From: Tropicibacter naphthalenivorans
GTDB lineage: Bacteria > Pseudomonadota > Alphaproteobacteria > Rhodobacterales > Rhodobacteraceae
DNA length: 64,000 bases
Assembly (NCBI RefSeq): GCF_900176475.1
Contig: NZ_FWXX01000001.1
Coordinates: 558,001 to 622,000 of the forward strand
Reading direction: 5' to 3'
The notes under the pieces are model-generated. The model was not told where the DNA came from and made no database searches. It worked only from the letters and a program-made list of their open reading frames with translations. The position numbers were made by a program, and so were the translations under genes. Below are positions 37,952-47,206 of this stretch, in pieces. Within the stretch, counting starts at the first letter, position 1. Every line of letters starts with the position of its first letter.

Positions 37952-39829
37952 TCAGGCGACGTCCCAAGGCCGCACGAACGCCCCGAGGATGTGTCCGACC
38001 GCTTCGGCATCCGCGCCGTTCAACTCGACCTGCGCCACCAGCCCTCGCTTCTTGTCGTCGACCACAGACACCACCCGCGCGGCGCTCTCGGCCTTCTCAA
38101 GCGCGCCGTTATAGACCCGCGTGATCGCGTGTTTGCGCAGATCGGGTTTGAACACCTTGCCCACCGCCGTCTTGGGCAATTCCGGCAGGATGGTCATATG
38201 CTTGGGGTGCGCCGCGCGTTCGTGGACGTGGATCTTGGCGTGCTCCAGCAGCTCTGCCTCGGTCACCTGACCCCCATCCACCAGCTCCACAAAGGCGCAA
38301 GGCAGCTCGCCCGAATGCGCATCGGGTTGGCCGATCGCACCGGCAAAGGCCACCGCCGGATGCGCCAGCAGCGCCTCTTCGATCTCGGCGGGGTCGATGT
38401 TGTGCCCGCCCCGGATGATCAGATCCTTGGCGCGCCCGGTGATCCACAGGTAGCCATCGCCGTCCACGCGGCCCAGATCCCCCGTCCGCAGATGCGTGCC
38501 AAAGTGGAACAGATCGGCGTTTTTCTCCGCCTCGGTGTAGGTGTTGCCCGCAAACACGCCGGGGCTGGACACGCAGATCTCGCCGATCTCGTCGACGCCG
38601 CATTCCACCGCTTCGCCATGCGCCAGCTTCATGATCTTGACGTCGGTATAGGGGAAGGGAATGCCGATCGAGCCGACCTTTTTCTCGCCGTCCACCGGGT
38701 TCACCGACACAAGGCAGGTCGCCTCTGTCAGGCCGTAGCCTTCGCAGATGGTCACGCCGCAGGCCTCTTCAAAGCGTTTGAACAGCTCCATCGGCATGGG
38801 CGCGGACCCCGAGAACGCCGTCTTGACGGTGGAGATATCCGCGTCGACCTTGCGCTGCATCAGCGCCGAAACCGCCGTGGGCACCGTGATCACAAAGCTG
38901 ATCTTCCAGCGTTCGCACAGCTTCCAGAAGTTGTCGAACACCCCATCGCCGCGATAGCCCGCTGGCGTCGGGAACACCACATGCGCCCCCGAGCAGATCG
39001 CCGCCATCAAGATGACGTGGCAGGCAAACACATGAAACAGCGGCAGCGGGCACATGATATTGTCGGTCTCATCGAACAGCAGAGTGGCCCCCAGCCAGCC
39101 GTTGTAGATCATCCCCGAATACTTGTGCTGCGCCACCTTGGGCATCCCGGTGGTGCCGCCCGTGTGGAAATAGGCCGCGACGCGGTCACCGGTGCTGTCC
39201 TCGAACTGCAACTCGGTGGGCTGCTTGCGCATCTCTTTGTTAAAGCACAGGTAATCGGCGTGACGCTTGCCTTCGATCTTGGGGCGCAGGAAGGGCACGA
39301 TCCACGACTTCGGCGGCGTCAGGTAGCGGTTGAGGTCAATCTCGAGCACCGTGTGACAGTGGGGCGCGTGGCGCACGGCCTCGGCGACCTTTTGCGCGAT
39401 GTCGGTCTTGGGGAAGGGCTTGAGCGTCACCACAACCTTGGCATTCGTCTCGCGCAGGATTGCGCCGATCTGTTCGGGCTCTAGCAGCGGGTTGACCGGG
39501 TTGACGATCCCGGCAACGGCCCCGCCCAGCAGCGTGGCAATCGTCTCGTTCGTGTTGGGCAGGACGTAGGCGATCACGTCATTTTCGCCCACGCCAAGCG
39601 ACCGGAACAGGTTCGCCGCCTGCGCCGTGCGGTCGCGCAGTTCGGACCAGGTCAGGGTCTCGGCCTTGTCGGTAGGGCCAGAGGTCAACTGATAGCTGAC
39701 GGCGGGGCGCATGGGAAAGGCCCCTGCGGTCTTGGTCAATTGGCCCCAAAGCGTTGCGGGCACATCCCGGTCCGCCCACGGCATCTGCGCCTCTAGCGCG
39801 TTACGATCGGCCAAGCCTGCAAAGGTCAT
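37952..39829 (-). CDS. Acyl-CoA synthetase (AMP-binding)
   Basis: The 625-residue product is an adenylate-forming acyl-CoA ligase: AAYFHTGGTTGMPKVAQ (ATP motif A3), GYGLTEATC, LRTGDLGRVDGDGYLWITGR and IIRGGHNIDPAEIEEALL. The final lysine motif is PKTAVGKVFKPDLR. It resembles the group annotated as fatty-acyl-CoA synthetases or acyl-CoA ligases of unknown chain preference in Rhodobacterales. The start MTFAGLADRNALEAQ at 39829 has GGAGGAGA before it; a longer frame to 40048 has no coding character. The gene stands alone. Confidence 0.86.
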   Translation of the reverse strand: MTFAGLADRNALEAQMPWADRDVPATLWGQLTKTAGAFPMRPAVSYQLTSGPTDKAETLTWSELRDRTAQAANLFRSLGVGENDVIAYVLPNTNETIATLLGGAVAGIVNPVNPLLEPEQIGAILRETNAKVVVTLKPFPKTDIAQKVAEAVRHAPHCHTVLEIDLNRYLTPPKSWIVPFLRPKIEGKRHADYLCFNKEMRKQPTELQFEDSTGDRVAAYFHTGGTTGMPKVAQHKYSGMIYNGWLGATLLFDETDNIMCPLPLFHVFACHVILMAAICSGAHVVFPTPAGYRGDGVFDNFWKLCERWKISFVITVPTAVSALMQRKVDADISTVKTAFSGSAPMPMELFKRFEEACGVTICEGYGLTEATCLVSVNPVDGEKKVGSIGIPFPYTDVKIMKLAHGEAVECGVDEIGEICVSSPGVFAGNTYTEAEKNADLFHFGTHLRTGDLGRVDGDGYLWITGRAKDLIIRGGHNIDPAEIEEALLAHPAVAFAGAIGQPDAHSGELPCAFVELVDGGQVTEAELLEHAKIHVHERAAHPKHMTILPELPKTAVGKVFKPDLRKHAITRVYNGALEKAESAARVVSVVDDKKRGLVAQVELNGADAEAVGHILGAFVRPWDVA

Positions 39830-39977
39830 TGGTCGTCTCCTCCCCTCGAAATCCTCTCGCATACTGTGCGGGGTATTCGACCTTGGTGCAAGGGCTGCGG
39901 ACGCTGCGGCAAAGCGGCTCTGACGTGACGTTCCGGGCATGATTGCCTGATGCGCACGGGCGCGATAGATTGCCGCC

Positions 39978-40277
39978 ATGGACCACCCCTTGATTGACCT
40001 CATCAACGCACGCATCGAACGCGCCGAAAAGGACGGCGCTTTTGACAACCTGCCCGGCGCGGGTCAGCCTTTGCCGCCCTGCGATGATCCCGAAAACGCC
40101 GTGATGACCCGAATTCTCAAGGACAACGGCGCGGTGCCCGAGTTTGTCACGCTCTCGCGGACCCTAGCGGACCTGCGCGCCGAACTGCTGGACACCGCCG
40201 ACCGGACCGAGCGCAAGCGCCTACTGACGGAAATGTCCCTGCTGGAGGCCCGGATAGAGATCGCCCGCAAGGGCTAG
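39978..40277 (+). CDS. DUF1992 (DnaJ-homologue subfamily C28-like) protein
   Basis: The 99-residue protein begins MDHPLIDLINARIERAEKDG and continues GAFDNLPGAGQPLPP, the hallmark of DUF1992. No J domain is present; the rest is charged and helical. The function is unknown, possibly a chaperone partner. It is divergent from the acyl-CoA synthetase and 58 bases before the methyltransferase. Confidence 0.85.
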   Translation: MDHPLIDLINARIERAEKDGAFDNLPGAGQPLPPCDDPENAVMTRILKDNGAVPEFVTLSRTLADLRAELLDTADRTERKRLLTEMSLLEARIEIARKG

Positions 40278-40335
40278 ACCCGTGGACCTCGCCGCGCGCC
40301 CGTGGCAAAGTCGCGGCAAAATCAAAGGTCTGCGC

Positions 40336-41529
40336 ATGGTCACCGTTCACGAACAATACGAAGCCTACCCCTACCCCGAACGCGACCCCGCCGACGAGGC
40401 CAAGCGGCTGATCACCGGCTCGCCTTCGCATCCGCTGGAGATGGATCATTTCCTCTGGGGCGGCTGCCGCGACTGGTCGCAGCCCCTGCGCCTGTTGGTG
40501 GCAGGGGGCGGCACCGGCGACGGGCTGATCCAGCTGGCGCAGGTGATGAAAAGCGCGGGCAAGCCGTGCGAGATCACCTATGTCGACCTGTCCACCGCCT
40601 CGCGCGCGGTGGCCGAGGCGCGGGCCAAGGCGCGTGGGTTAGACACCATCACCTTTCACAGCGGCTCTCTGCTGGACGCCGCCAATTACGGCCAGTTCGA
40701 CTATATCGACTGCTGCGGCGTGCTGCATCATCTGCCCGAGCCCGCCGAGGGCTTTGCCGCCCTTCGTGCCGCGCTGGCGCCCGGTGGGGGACTGGGGTTT
40801 ATGGTCTATGCGCCCTACGGCCGGTCCGGGGTCTATCCGCTGCAAGAGGCCTTTGGCGCGCTGTTCGACGGCCTCCCCCCGCAGGAGCGGCTGACCAAAG
40901 CGCGCGAGATCGTCGCCAGCCTGCCCGCGGGCCACCCCTTTGCCGCCAACACCAACCTCACCGATCACCAGCAAAGCGACGCGGGGTTCTACGATCTGCT
41001 GCTGCACGGCCAGGACCGCGCCTATGACGTGCCGGACCTGCTGGAGGTCATGGCGCAGACCGGCTGGCGGCTGCAAAGCTTTGCCACGCCCGCGCTCTAT
41101 GACCTGTCGCGGATCACCACCCGCCCCGAGGGGATGGACGACGCGCAGGCCATGGCCACGGCGGAAAAGCTGCGCGGCACCATCAAGATGCACGTGGTCT
41201 ACGCCGTCCCGTCCGAGGATGACCGCAAGATCGCCAAAGGCTCGAACCGCGCGCTGATCCCGCATCTGCGCGGCGTCGCGGCGGGCCCGCTGGCGCAGGC
41301 GGTGGCCAAGGGCAAACCCCTGCCGCTGACCCTCAGCGGGACAAAAACCACGCTGACGCTCCCCAAGGACTGCGCGCCTTTGATCGCCGCCATCGACGGC
41401 CGCCGCAGCCTAGGCCAGATCGCAACCGCCACCGGCCTTGACCCGCTGAGTTTTGGCACCCGCTGGGCCAAGATCGAACGCGAGCTCGCCGATTGGGGGA
41501 TGCTGCTGTTCTCGACCTTGGGGCGCTAG
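40336..41529 (+). CDS. Class I SAM-dependent methyltransferase
   Basis: The 397-residue product has an N-terminal SAM-binding domain (LRLLVAGGGTGDGLIQLAQ, TYVDLST, FDYIDCCGVLHHLPEP) and a C-terminal part of about 150 residues with no known motif (AKGSNRALIPHLRGVAAGPL onward). The typical start VTVHEQYEAYPYPERDPADE suggests a group that methylates small molecules or proteins, but the substrate is unknown. ATG 40336 was chosen for its conserved-looking N-terminus. It is 3 bases upstream of the YedK gene. Confidence 0.8.
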   Translation: MVTVHEQYEAYPYPERDPADEAKRLITGSPSHPLEMDHFLWGGCRDWSQPLRLLVAGGGTGDGLIQLAQVMKSAGKPCEITYVDLSTASRAVAEARAKARGLDTITFHSGSLLDAANYGQFDYIDCCGVLHHLPEPAEGFAALRAALAPGGGLGFMVYAPYGRSGVYPLQEAFGALFDGLPPQERLTKAREIVASLPAGHPFAANTNLTDHQQSDAGFYDLLLHGQDRAYDVPDLLEVMAQTGWRLQSFATPALYDLSRITTRPEGMDDAQAMATAEKLRGTIKMHVVYAVPSEDDRKIAKGSNRALIPHLRGVAAGPLAQAVAKGKPLPLTLSGTKTTLTLPKDCAPLIAAIDGRRSLGQIATATGLDPLSFGTRWAKIERELADWGMLLFSTLGR

Positions 41530-41532
41530 GCC

Positions 41533-42195
41533 ATGTGCGGGCGCTTTGCGGTCACCCTGCCGAACGACGCCATGGCGCAGCTGTTCGGCGCGCAGCCCGC
41601 CAATGACCTGCCCGAGGTGCCGAACTTCAACGTTTGCCCCACCATGCAAATCCACGTGGTCCAAGGCGGCGACCAGCGGCGGCTGGTGCCCATGCGCTGG
41701 GGCCTGATCCCGCATTGGTACAAAGCGCCAAACGGCGGGCCCCTGCTGATCAACGCCCGCGCCGAAACCATCGCCGAAAAGCCGGCTTTCCGCGAGGCCT
41801 GCCGCGAACGGCGCTGCCTGATCCCCTGCACAGGCTTTTACGAATGGACCAAGGACGAGCAAGGCAACCGCCTGCCATGGTACATCCACCGCGCGGACGG
41901 CGCGCCCTTGGTCTTTGCCGGGGTCTGGCAGGACTGGACCCAAGGCGGCGAGACGCAGCGCACCTGCGCCATCGTCACCACCGGGGCCAACACGCAAATC
42001 AGCCAGATCCACCACCGGATGCCGGTGATCCTGTCACCCGAAACCTGGGGCAAATGGCTGGGCGAAGAAGGCCACGGCGCCGCAAAACTGATGACGCCAG
42101 CACCCGAAGGGGCACTGGCGTTTTACCGAGTGGGGACTGCGGTAAATTCAAACCGAGCAAGCGGTCACGAATTGATTGAACCCTTTGAGCCTTGA
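41533..42195 (+). CDS. yedK: SOS response-associated peptidase (SRAP/YedK, HMCES family)
   Basis: The 220-residue product binds abasic sites in single-stranded DNA and forms a thiazolidine crosslink through Cys2, protecting the lesion. The hallmark start MCGRFAV, NARAETIAEKPAF (Asn), CLIPCTGFYEW (with Glu) and IHHRMPVIL (His) are all present. It follows the methyltransferase by three bases, so it is probably co-transcribed and not under its own LexA box; none was seen upstream. A second damage-linked gene in this window is the ImuA-like gene. Confidence 0.93.
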   Translation: MCGRFAVTLPNDAMAQLFGAQPANDLPEVPNFNVCPTMQIHVVQGGDQRRLVPMRWGLIPHWYKAPNGGPLLINARAETIAEKPAFREACRERRCLIPCTGFYEWTKDEQGNRLPWYIHRADGAPLVFAGVWQDWTQGGETQRTCAIVTTGANTQISQIHHRMPVILSPETWGKWLGEEGHGAAKLMTPAPEGALAFYRVGTAVNSNRASGHELIEPFEP

Positions 42196-42206
42196 CGGCG
42201 ATGGGG

Positions 42207-42593
42207 CTATTGCCCGTTGACCTCGCCGGTCAGATCGTTGGTCAGCAGATCGGGCGGATTAACGTAGTCGATAATGCCGGTACCGGGGTTTTTCTGGCCG
42301 GTCACCTCGTCGACAAAGGTGTTCTCGAACGCTTGCTGCATCCCGTCGGTCACCTCGATGATGACGCCGTTCAGCGGGGTCAGCACGCCCGTTGTCCAGG
42401 TGCCATCCACCGCCGTTGCGGACATGGGCAGCGCCGAGGTGTTCACGAACTTGATGGTATCGCCCACCACCGGGTGGATCTTGTCGGGGAAATAGCCGTT
42501 CCCCATCATCAGGACATAGTGTTCCTCGGCAACAGCCGGCGCGGCAACAACGCCAAAAGCAAGAGCAGCGGTCAGACCAATTTTGCGCAGCAT
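42207..42593 (-). CDS. Secreted cupredoxin-like protein lacking copper ligands
   Basis: The 128-residue product has a signal peptide (MLRKIGLTAALAFGVVAAPA). The mature part reads YVLMMGNGYFPDKIHPVVGD, then TIKFVNTSALPMSATAVDGT, which resembles the start of plastocyanin/amicyanin-type cupredoxins (F-x-P-x-x-x-V-x-x-G-D-x-V). However, the His and Cys copper ligands are not seen, so copper binding is unlikely. AAGGA is 8 bases before the ATG at 42593; an in-frame ATG at 42611 is possible. It converges with yedK. Confidence 0.65.
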   Translation of the reverse strand: MLRKIGLTAALAFGVVAAPAVAEEHYVLMMGNGYFPDKIHPVVGDTIKFVNTSALPMSATAVDGTWTTGVLTPLNGVIIEVTDGMQQAFENTFVDEVTGQKNPGTGIIDYVNPPDLLTNDLTGEVNGQ

Positions 42594-42795
42594 GGCAGCA
42601 ATCCTTAACATCACGAAGCCCCCACCTCGCATGTGTCAGAGGTTGAATAGGCGCAGACTTAGGCAAAATTGCGGCGAATTTGACGGAAAGGCGCGGAAAA
42701 TGCGCCACGAATTGCGGATTAAGGCGAAACGCCTTGTTTCCGAAACCGCGGGGTAAGGGATGGTAAACGCGGCATTTACCGTGAATCCGAAGTGC

Positions 42796-42824
42796 TTGAC
42801 GCGCCCGCGCCGCTGGCATAGGTC
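42796..42824 (+). promoter_or_regulatory. Promoter of tRNA-Gly
   Basis: TTGACG (42796-42801) and TAGGTC (42819-42824) are separated by 17 bases and lie 10 bases before the tRNA. CATAGG at 42817 is the alternative -10 with a 15-base spacer. Confidence 0.5.
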
Positions 42825-42833
42825 AAGGGCAGC

Positions 42834-42907
42834 GCGGGCGTTGTGTAATGGTAAGACCCTTGCCTTCCAAGCAAGAGATACGGGTTCGATTCCCGTCGCC
42901 CGCTCCA
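42834..42907 (+). tRNA. tRNA-Gly (anticodon TCC)
   Basis: The 74-nt gene forms a full cloverleaf. The acceptor arms are GCGGGCG (42834-42840) and CGCCCGC (42897-42903), the discriminator is T and CCA is encoded at 42905-42907. The anticodon stem CTTGC/GCAAG encloses CTTCCAA, giving anticodon TCC that reads GGA (and GGG). The T arm is CGGGT-TCGATTC-CCG. It is followed at 43015 by an ABC exporter. Confidence 0.97.
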
Positions 42908-43014
42908 AAATCCCCCGGCAGACATATGCAAAACTTGGGTAACAGCGCGTTTAGGTGCTTGACCCGCACGGCTGGCATGGCAAAACCCCACGACGCAAGC
43001 AGGAGAGACACGAT

Positions 43015-44811
43015 ATGGCCCGCCGCAGCACCAATACCCCCGACGAAGAGCGCGCCAAGTCGCGCAAGCTGGGGTCTTTGGGGGCGCTCTGGCCGTTCCT
43101 GATGCCCTACCGCTGGCTGATGCTGGCGGCGATGGTTGCGTTGATTGCCACCGCCAGCGTGTCGCTGACCCTGCCTTTGGCGGTGCGCCGCGTGGTCGAC
43201 AACTTCAACAACGAAGACGTGCTGCTGCTGGACCAGTACTTTGGCGCGGCCTTGGGCCTTGTTGCCCTGCTCGCCGTCGGCACCGCTGCGCGCTACGCGC
43301 TGGTGACCCGTCTGGGCGAACGCGTGGTGGCCGACATCCGCAAGGCGGTGTTTGACAAGGTGATCGGCCTGTCGCCTGCGTTCTACGAAAAGATCATGAC
43401 CGGCGAAGTCCTCAGCCGCATCACCACCGACACCACGGTGATCCAGTCGGTCATCGGCTCGTCGATTTCCATCGCTTTGCGCAACGTGCTGTTGTTCTCG
43501 GGCGGCTTGATCCTGATGCTGTTCACCTCGCCCAAGCTGACCGGCCTTGCGCTGTTGATCGTGCCCATCGTGATCGTGCCGATCCTGACCCTGGGCCGCC
43601 GTTTGCGCGTGCTCAGCCGCGAGAACCAGGACTGGATCGCTGCGTCGTCCGGCAACGCGTCCGAGGCGCTGATGTCCGTGCAGACGGTGCAGGCCTACAC
43701 CCACGAGGCGCTGTCGCGCGAAGCCTTCTCCGACGTCACCGAGAAAAGCTATGACGCGGCGCGCCGCCGGGTCCGCACCCGCGCCGCCATGACCATGTTC
43801 GTGATTTTCCTCGTGTTTACCGGCATCGTCGGCGTGCTGTGGATCGGCGCGCGCGACGTCCGGGCCGAGGTCATGTCAGCAGGCTCGCTCGTACAATTCG
43901 TGGTGCTGTCGGTGATGGTCGCAGGCGCGGTGGGCGCCCTGTCCGAGGTCTTTGGCGAGTTGCAACGCGCCGCCGGGGCGACCGAGCGTCTGATCGAGCT
44001 GCTTCAGGCCGAGGACAGCGTCAAAGACCCCGCCCAGCCGCTGCCCGTGCCGCTGCCGGTGCGCGGCGAGATCGCCTTTGACAACGTGCATTTCGCATAT
44101 CCGACCCGCCCCGAGGTCTCGGCGCTGGAAGGCGTCGATCTGACCATCGCACCGGGCGAGACCGTGGCGCTGGTCGGCCCGTCCGGCGCGGGCAAAACGA
44201 CGATCATCCAGCTGATCCAGCGCTTTTATGACCCCGCCTCGGGCGAGATCCGCCTTGATGGCGTGGCGCTGGACCAGATGGCCCGGCATGAGTTCCGCAA
44301 GTCCATCGCGCTTGTCCCGCAAGACCCGGTGATCTTTGCCGCCAGCGCCGTGGACAACATCCGTTTTGGCCGCCCTGATGCCAGCCGCGAAGAGGTCGAG
44401 GCCGCCGCCCGCGCCGCCGCCGCGCATGAGTTCATCACCGCCCTGCCCGACGGCTACGACAGCTGGCTGGGCGAGCGCGGTGTGATGCTGTCGGGCGGTC
44501 AGAAACAGCGCATCGCCATCGCCCGCGCCATCCTGCGCGATTCGCCGGTGCTGCTGCTGGACGAGGCCACCAGTGCGCTGGATGCCGAAAGCGAACGGGC
44601 CGTGCAATCCGCCGTCGACACGCTGTCGCAGGGGCGCACGACCATCATCGTGGCCCACCGCCTTGCGACGGTGAAAAAGGCCGACCGCATCATCGTGATG
44701 GAACATGGCCGCATCGTCGCCACCGGCACCCATGACGCGCTTGTGGCCGAGGGGGGCCTCTATGCGCGCCTCGCCCGACTGCAATTCACCGAAGGTCTGG
44801 CGGCAGAGTAA
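43015..44811 (+). CDS. ABC transporter, fused permease and ATPase (exporter type)
   Basis: The 598-residue half transporter has an N-terminal six-helix ABC-type exporter domain (about residues 20-330) and a C-terminal nucleotide-binding domain: Walker A GPSGAGKTT, Q-loop ALVPQDPV, signature LSGGQKQRIAIARA, Walker B VLLLDEATSALD and switch IVAHRL. It resembles the MsbA/ABCB-like group (ATM1/MsbA type) that works as a homodimer. The N-terminus (ARRSTNTPDEERAKSRKLGS) is basic and cytoplasmic. ATG 43015 was picked over an in-frame start at 42955 because the upstream part overlaps the tRNA promoter region's downstream sequence and lacks a ribosome-binding site. Confidence 0.9.
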   Translation: MARRSTNTPDEERAKSRKLGSLGALWPFLMPYRWLMLAAMVALIATASVSLTLPLAVRRVVDNFNNEDVLLLDQYFGAALGLVALLAVGTAARYALVTRLGERVVADIRKAVFDKVIGLSPAFYEKIMTGEVLSRITTDTTVIQSVIGSSISIALRNVLLFSGGLILMLFTSPKLTGLALLIVPIVIVPILTLGRRLRVLSRENQDWIAASSGNASEALMSVQTVQAYTHEALSREAFSDVTEKSYDAARRRVRTRAAMTMFVIFLVFTGIVGVLWIGARDVRAEVMSAGSLVQFVVLSVMVAGAVGALSEVFGELQRAAGATERLIELLQAEDSVKDPAQPLPVPLPVRGEIAFDNVHFAYPTRPEVSALEGVDLTIAPGETVALVGPSGAGKTTIIQLIQRFYDPASGEIRLDGVALDQMARHEFRKSIALVPQDPVIFAASAVDNIRFGRPDASREEVEAAARAAAAHEFITALPDGYDSWLGERGVMLSGGQKQRIAIARAILRDSPVLLLDEATSALDAESERAVQSAVDTLSQGRTTIIVAHRLATVKKADRIIVMEHGRIVATGTHDALVAEGGLYARLARLQFTEGLAAE

Positions 44812-44887
44812 CGCCCCCATCGCATAGCCGCTCTGCACCAAGCGAAGCTGCGACAAGGCGGCGACGGACTTCGCCGTGTGGCGCGTG

Positions 44888-44908
44888 GTAAGCTTAACAA
44901 AAGCTTAC
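44888..44908. promoter_or_regulatory. Inverted repeat before the DUF4405 gene
   Basis: GTAAGCTT-AACAA-AAGCTTAC is a perfect 8+8 inverted repeat with a 5-base spacer, ending 11 bases before the ATG. It would overlap the ribosome-binding region and could be an operator or mRNA hairpin; the regulator is unknown. Confidence 0.5.
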
Positions 44909-44919
44909 GGAGTCCGATC

Positions 44920-45414
44920 ATGTCCCTGTCTTTACGCAAATGGGCCACGCCCCTGATCACCGGCGCTTTCCTCTTGATGGCGGTCACCGGGACGCTGATG
45001 TTCTTTCACCTCGAGGTCGGCCTGACCAAGCCCGTGCACGAATGGGCGGGCTGGCTGCTGGTCGGCGCGGCGGCGTTTCACATCGCCATGAACTGGCGCG
45101 CCTTTACCTGCTACTTCAAGCGCCCTCTGGCGCTGGCCGTGATGGGGATTGGCGCTGTGACCCTTGCGGTGACGCTGCTGATGCCCGCCGAAGACCCTGC
45201 CGCCAGCGGTGGCCCCGGCGGCGCGATCCAAGCGCTGGCGACCGCGCCGTTGGACCGTCTCGCGGCCTTTACCGGCAAGACGATGGACGCGCTCAGCGCC
45301 GATCTGGCCGCTGCCGGGGTGGCGGGGGCCGGTCCCTCGGATACCATCGCGCGGCTGACGGGCGGCAACCGCGGCGCGCAAATGGCGCTGATCAACGTGG
45401 CGCTGGCCAAGTAA
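44920..45414 (+). CDS. DUF4405 domain membrane protein (cytochrome b-like)
   Basis: The 164-residue product has three membrane helices (about residues 5-25, 40-60, 65-85) followed by an Ala/Gly-rich soluble tail. Histidines in MFFHLEVGLTKPVHEW and AFHIAMNWRAF occupy the positions used for heme in DUF4405/cytochrome b561-like proteins. The C-terminal tail (ALATAPLDRLAAFTGKTMDA) is shared by DUF4405 proteins that also carry a short domain for redox sensing. Function is unknown. A perfect inverted repeat lies just upstream. Confidence 0.78.
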   Translation: MSLSLRKWATPLITGAFLLMAVTGTLMFFHLEVGLTKPVHEWAGWLLVGAAAFHIAMNWRAFTCYFKRPLALAVMGIGAVTLAVTLLMPAEDPAASGGPGGAIQALATAPLDRLAAFTGKTMDALSADLAAAGVAGAGPSDTIARLTGGNRGAQMALINVALAK

Positions 45415-45426
45415 CCCACCCCTCAA

Positions 45427-45458
45427 CGCAAAAAGGGCAGAGGTTTCCCCCTGCCCTT
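45427..45458 (-). terminator. Terminator of the 5'-nucleotidase gene
   Basis: On the minus strand AAGGGCAG pairs with CTGCCCTT around a GGGGAAACCT loop, followed by TTTTTGCG. It lies 22 bases past the stop at 45481. The left-hand A run means it works for the minus strand. Confidence 0.8.
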
Positions 45459-45480
45459 CGTCGTTCATATCAAAGGCGGC

Positions 45481-47040
45481 TTATTCGCCCATGATCTTGA
45501 TGCGGCCATCGGTGTAGGGCGTGTACGGCGCGTTGGCAGCGATGAATTCCGCCGTCACATCCGCCAGATCGGGGCCAAAGTCATAGGCGTTTTCCGCGTC
45601 GCGGAACATCTTGTAGCCGTCACCGCCGTTGCGCACGTAGTTGTTGGACACAACGCCGTACATCTTGGCCGGATCGATCGGCGCGCCGCCCACCATCACG
45701 TCAGAGATGCGGCTGCCCGCCTCTGCCGAGGGATCAACGGTAAAGGACATGCCCGCCACCTGCGGGAAGCGCCCTGCGCCCTCTTCCATCTGGCTCACGC
45801 CGTTTTCCAGCGCCGCGATCAGCGTCTCGCCCGACACCTGGAAGGTCGACAGCGTGTTCTGGAACGGCAGCACGGTCAGCACTTCGCCCATGGTCACTTC
45901 GCCCGCGTCGATGGACGCGCGGATGCCGCCAGAGTTCTGGATGGCGATGTCGATGCCCTGATCCTTGACGCGCTCCAGCATGGCGTCGGCGATCAGGTTG
46001 CCCATGCCGCATTCCATCGCGCGGCAAACGCTGCGGTCGCCTTCGATGGCCATGCCGCTTTCGGCGACAACCTTGTTGCGGATTTCCTCCAGCGGGCCTG
46101 CGGCTTCGGCGATGCGCGCCTTGGTGGCGTCATCCTCGGCCACGGCGGCGTCCATGATGATCGGCGCGCCGGTGGCCTCGGTCACGACGCCCGCGTCGTC
46201 AAAGGTCACGTTCAGCTCGCCCAGGAACTTGCCGTAGGCATAGGCCTGCACGATCTGCACGCCGTTAACCACGGTCGGATAGGCACCCGCCGCCCCGTCC
46301 ATGTCCCCCAGCAGCGTGTTGCTGTGGCCGCCGACGATCACGTCCACGCCGGTGGTGTTCGCCGCCACGGTCTGGTCAACGCCATAGCCCGAGTGCGACA
46401 GCACGATGATCTTGTTCACACCCTCGGCGGTCAGCTTGTCGACTTCGCCCTGAACCGCTTCGGACGGATCGGTAAAGATGATGTTGTCACCGGGCGAGGC
46501 GAGCTCGTCGGTGTCCTGCGGCGTCAGACCGATCAGGCCGATCTTTTCGCCGCCCTTCTCGATCACGGTGGATTTCAACAGCGTGTCGGCCAGCAGCTCT
46601 TCGCCCGAGAAATCGGCGTTCGACATCAGGATCGGAAAGTTCACCGCGTCGATAAAGCCGCGCAGCACCTCGGGGCCGTCGTCGAATTCGTGGTTGCCCA
46701 CGGTCATCGCGTCATAGCCCATCTGGTTCATCATCTCGGCGGCCAGCTTGCCCTTGTAATAGGTGTAGAACAGCGTGCCCTGGAACTGGTCGCCCCCGTC
46801 CACGAGAATGTGGTTGTTGGTGCGGGCCTTTGCCTCGGTGATGGCGGTTTGCAGACGGGCCGAGCCGCCAAAGCACTTCCCTTCGGTGTTGTCCTCTGCC
46901 GAGCAGCCCGAATCGTACTTGCTGATCGGCTCAAAGCGCGCGTGGAAATCGTTGGTGTGCAGAATGGTCAGCGAATAGTCAGCCTGCGCGGCCCCTGCCA
47001 ACATGGCAAGCGCGGCGGCGCTGGTCATCAAACGATACAT
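45481..47040 (-). CDS. Bifunctional metallophosphatase/5'-nucleotidase (UshA-like)
   Basis: The 519-residue secreted enzyme starts with a signal peptide (MYRLMTSAAALAMLAGAAQA). The N-terminal dinuclear metal-phosphatase domain has LTILHTNDFHARFEP, LVDGGDQFQGTLF, VGNHEFDDGPEV and GGHSNTLLG. The C-terminal 5'-nucleotidase domain has NSGGIRASIDAGE and SNNYVRNGGDGY. It would hydrolyse extracellular nucleotides to nucleosides, which fits the cell's nucleoside salvage operon. ATG 47040 was chosen because it starts the signal peptide. It diverges from the DUF952 gene. Confidence 0.92.
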   Translation of the reverse strand: MYRLMTSAAALAMLAGAAQADYSLTILHTNDFHARFEPISKYDSGCSAEDNTEGKCFGGSARLQTAITEAKARTNNHILVDGGDQFQGTLFYTYYKGKLAAEMMNQMGYDAMTVGNHEFDDGPEVLRGFIDAVNFPILMSNADFSGEELLADTLLKSTVIEKGGEKIGLIGLTPQDTDELASPGDNIIFTDPSEAVQGEVDKLTAEGVNKIIVLSHSGYGVDQTVAANTTGVDVIVGGHSNTLLGDMDGAAGAYPTVVNGVQIVQAYAYGKFLGELNVTFDDAGVVTEATGAPIIMDAAVAEDDATKARIAEAAGPLEEIRNKVVAESGMAIEGDRSVCRAMECGMGNLIADAMLERVKDQGIDIAIQNSGGIRASIDAGEVTMGEVLTVLPFQNTLSTFQVSGETLIAALENGVSQMEEGAGRFPQVAGMSFTVDPSAEAGSRISDVMVGGAPIDPAKMYGVVSNNYVRNGGDGYKMFRDAENAYDFGPDLADVTAEFIAANAPYTPYTDGRIKIMGE

Positions 47041-47206
47041 GGTTGAAAACCTCTCTGTCAGAGTTGTTATGCGTGTAGCAGACCCCGGTTGGACCAAAGA
47101 GTCAAAGGGTGTTGCCCGGTGTCGCAGCGTTACGTGACAGCCCCATGACGCCCTTGCGCGAAAAAGCGCCGTTGACCGGCGCGGCCCAGCGGGGCAAACC
47201 GCTGTC

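Noticed and set aside
40278-41532. LexA box for the methyltransferase-yedK unit
   Set aside because: No GAACN7GAAC or GTTCN7GTTC match was found upstream of either gene.
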